Part shown: piece by piece, positions 63,542 to 64,000 of the stretch | Layout: the number at the start of each line of letters is the position of its first letter | Position numbering within the stretch: position 1 is the first letter of the stretch | Origin: Chitinophaga ginsengisoli | GTDB taxonomy: Bacteria; Bacteroidota; Bacteroidia; Chitinophagales; Chitinophagaceae | DNA length: 64,000 nt | Direction of reading: 5' to 3' | NCBI RefSeq assembly: GCF_003014595.1 | Contig: NZ_PYGK01000001.1 | Span: forward strand, 558,001 to 622,000 | Notes under the pieces: model-generated | Told to the model about the DNA's origin: nothing | Database searches by the model: none | Seen by the model: the letters and a program-made list of their open reading frames with translations, nothing else | Position numbers and translations under genes: made by a program

Positions 63542-64000
63542 TCATTTTAGGTAAGCTTCATCTTCCGGCGTAATGTCAACCATGGCATAGCTTCCCACAT
63601 GATTGATCAGCATCTCATCCATAATGTCCACCACGTTTTTATAATTGGCATATTTATCTGCTTTGATCAGGACCATCAGTTCATCTTTTTTGTGCTGCTG
63701 AATGACACGCTCACGTTTATCGATAATAACATCGCGTATGCCATTTCTATTGGCGAAGGAGGAATGTTTTACTACCGGAGGATGTGCAGGGTCATTCCCG
63801 ATGCCTTCATAGTAACTGACGCTGTTGTTTGCACCAAGCAGGATCGTGAGCGATTTGCTTTCCGCCAGCATCTGTGGATGCTCCTTATCGTCTGCAGGCA
63901 TCCTGAGGTCCATTATCTGAGGTTTTGCCAACGCTGTAGTAAGCATGAAAAAAGTAATGAGCAGGAATCCCAGGTCTACCATAGGTGTCATATCTACACG
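63542..64000 (-). CDS. ExbD/TolR-family energy-transducing protein (N-terminus outside window)
   Basis: At least 152 residues of an ExbD-type protein. The visible start RVDMTPMVDLGFLLITFFMLTT (in parts) is the single membrane helix with the conserved Asp that carries protons with ExbB, followed by a periplasmic domain. Its frame stays open to the right edge, so the true start lies outside. It is probably part of an exbB-exbD-tonB-type cluster that powers TonB-dependent receptors such as the SusC protein here. The residue after the helix (KPQIMDLRMPADD) fits Bacteroidota ExbD paralogues. Confidence 0.88.
   Translation of the reverse strand, partial: RVDMTPMVDLGFLLITFFMLTTALAKPQIMDLRMPADDKEHPQMLAESKSLTILLGANNSVSYYEGIGNDPAHPPVVKHSSFANRNGIRDVIIDKRERVIQQHKKDELMVLIKADKYANYKNVVDIMDEMLINHVGSYAMVDITPEDEAYLK

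Overview
The window comes from a Bacteroidota chromosome, most likely a Chitinophaga-like member of the Chitinophagaceae. The evidence is a SusC/SusD outer-membrane pair, the mutY-ssb-gldE gene order of gliding bacteria, several -7 boxes of the Bacteroidota type (TAnnTTTG), lipoproteins with lipoboxes, an ECF sigma factor of the Bacteroidota type, and FtsX-type ABC permeases beginning with the usual KNYLKIAWRN-like start. I see no tRNA, rRNA, insertion sequence, prophage or CRISPR array.

Layout. 1-8.4 kb is housekeeping: gldE (cut by the left edge), ssb and mutY on the minus strand, then HU, a TPR protein, a 31-codon basic ribosome-type protein, RNase G and a periplasmic L,D-transpeptidase. 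8.4-17.2 kb holds ridA, a 3-hydroxyacyl-CoA dehydrogenase-like protein, tsaB, an ArsR-type repressor followed by a metallo-beta-lactamase/rhodanese sulfur enzyme, an SDR oxidoreductase, a BON lipoprotein, a lipid A-type acyltransferase, nadB and a YhhN membrane protein. 17.2-33.5 kb is an NtrY/NtrC-like two-component pair divergent from a large MacAB-TolC-like efflux locus: two adaptors, three FtsX permeases, a fourth reduced to a short remnant, two ATPases and a TolC protein. A sigma-54-like promoter with an upstream dyad lies between the regulator and the efflux genes.

33.6-44.2 kb has an orphan ECF sigma factor, a histone H1-like protein, a secreted GH92-type glycosidase, a lipoprotein of unknown function, gpsA and a SusC/SusD pair. 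44.2-53.1 kb carries a DbpA-type helicase, an AraC regulator, a receiver protein plus a second sigma-54 activator, a small iron-permease-family protein, and a three-gene phosphorelay. 53.4-59.6 kb is a DNA-maintenance and stress cluster: a proline-rich protein with a YciF-like ferritin-fold protein, topoisomerase IB, and the bacterial end-joining pair Ku and LigD. The right end has a DUF4199-like protein, a chromate transporter, an alpha/beta-hydrolase-like exported protein, a 2-oxoglutarate oxygenase and the C-terminal part of an ExbD protein.

Most transcription units end in clear hairpins, several shared by convergent genes. The more unusual signals are intergenic: an 11-nt repeat that folds back on itself near 37.0 kb, a minus-strand terminator with no gene in front of it near 46.85 kb, a perfect 9-7-9 dyad before the sulfur gene, twin dyads before the H1-like gene, a 7-codon ORF overlapping the RNase G start, and -7 boxes only a few bases from start codons. 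All functional calls rest on reading the sequence; no database search was run.
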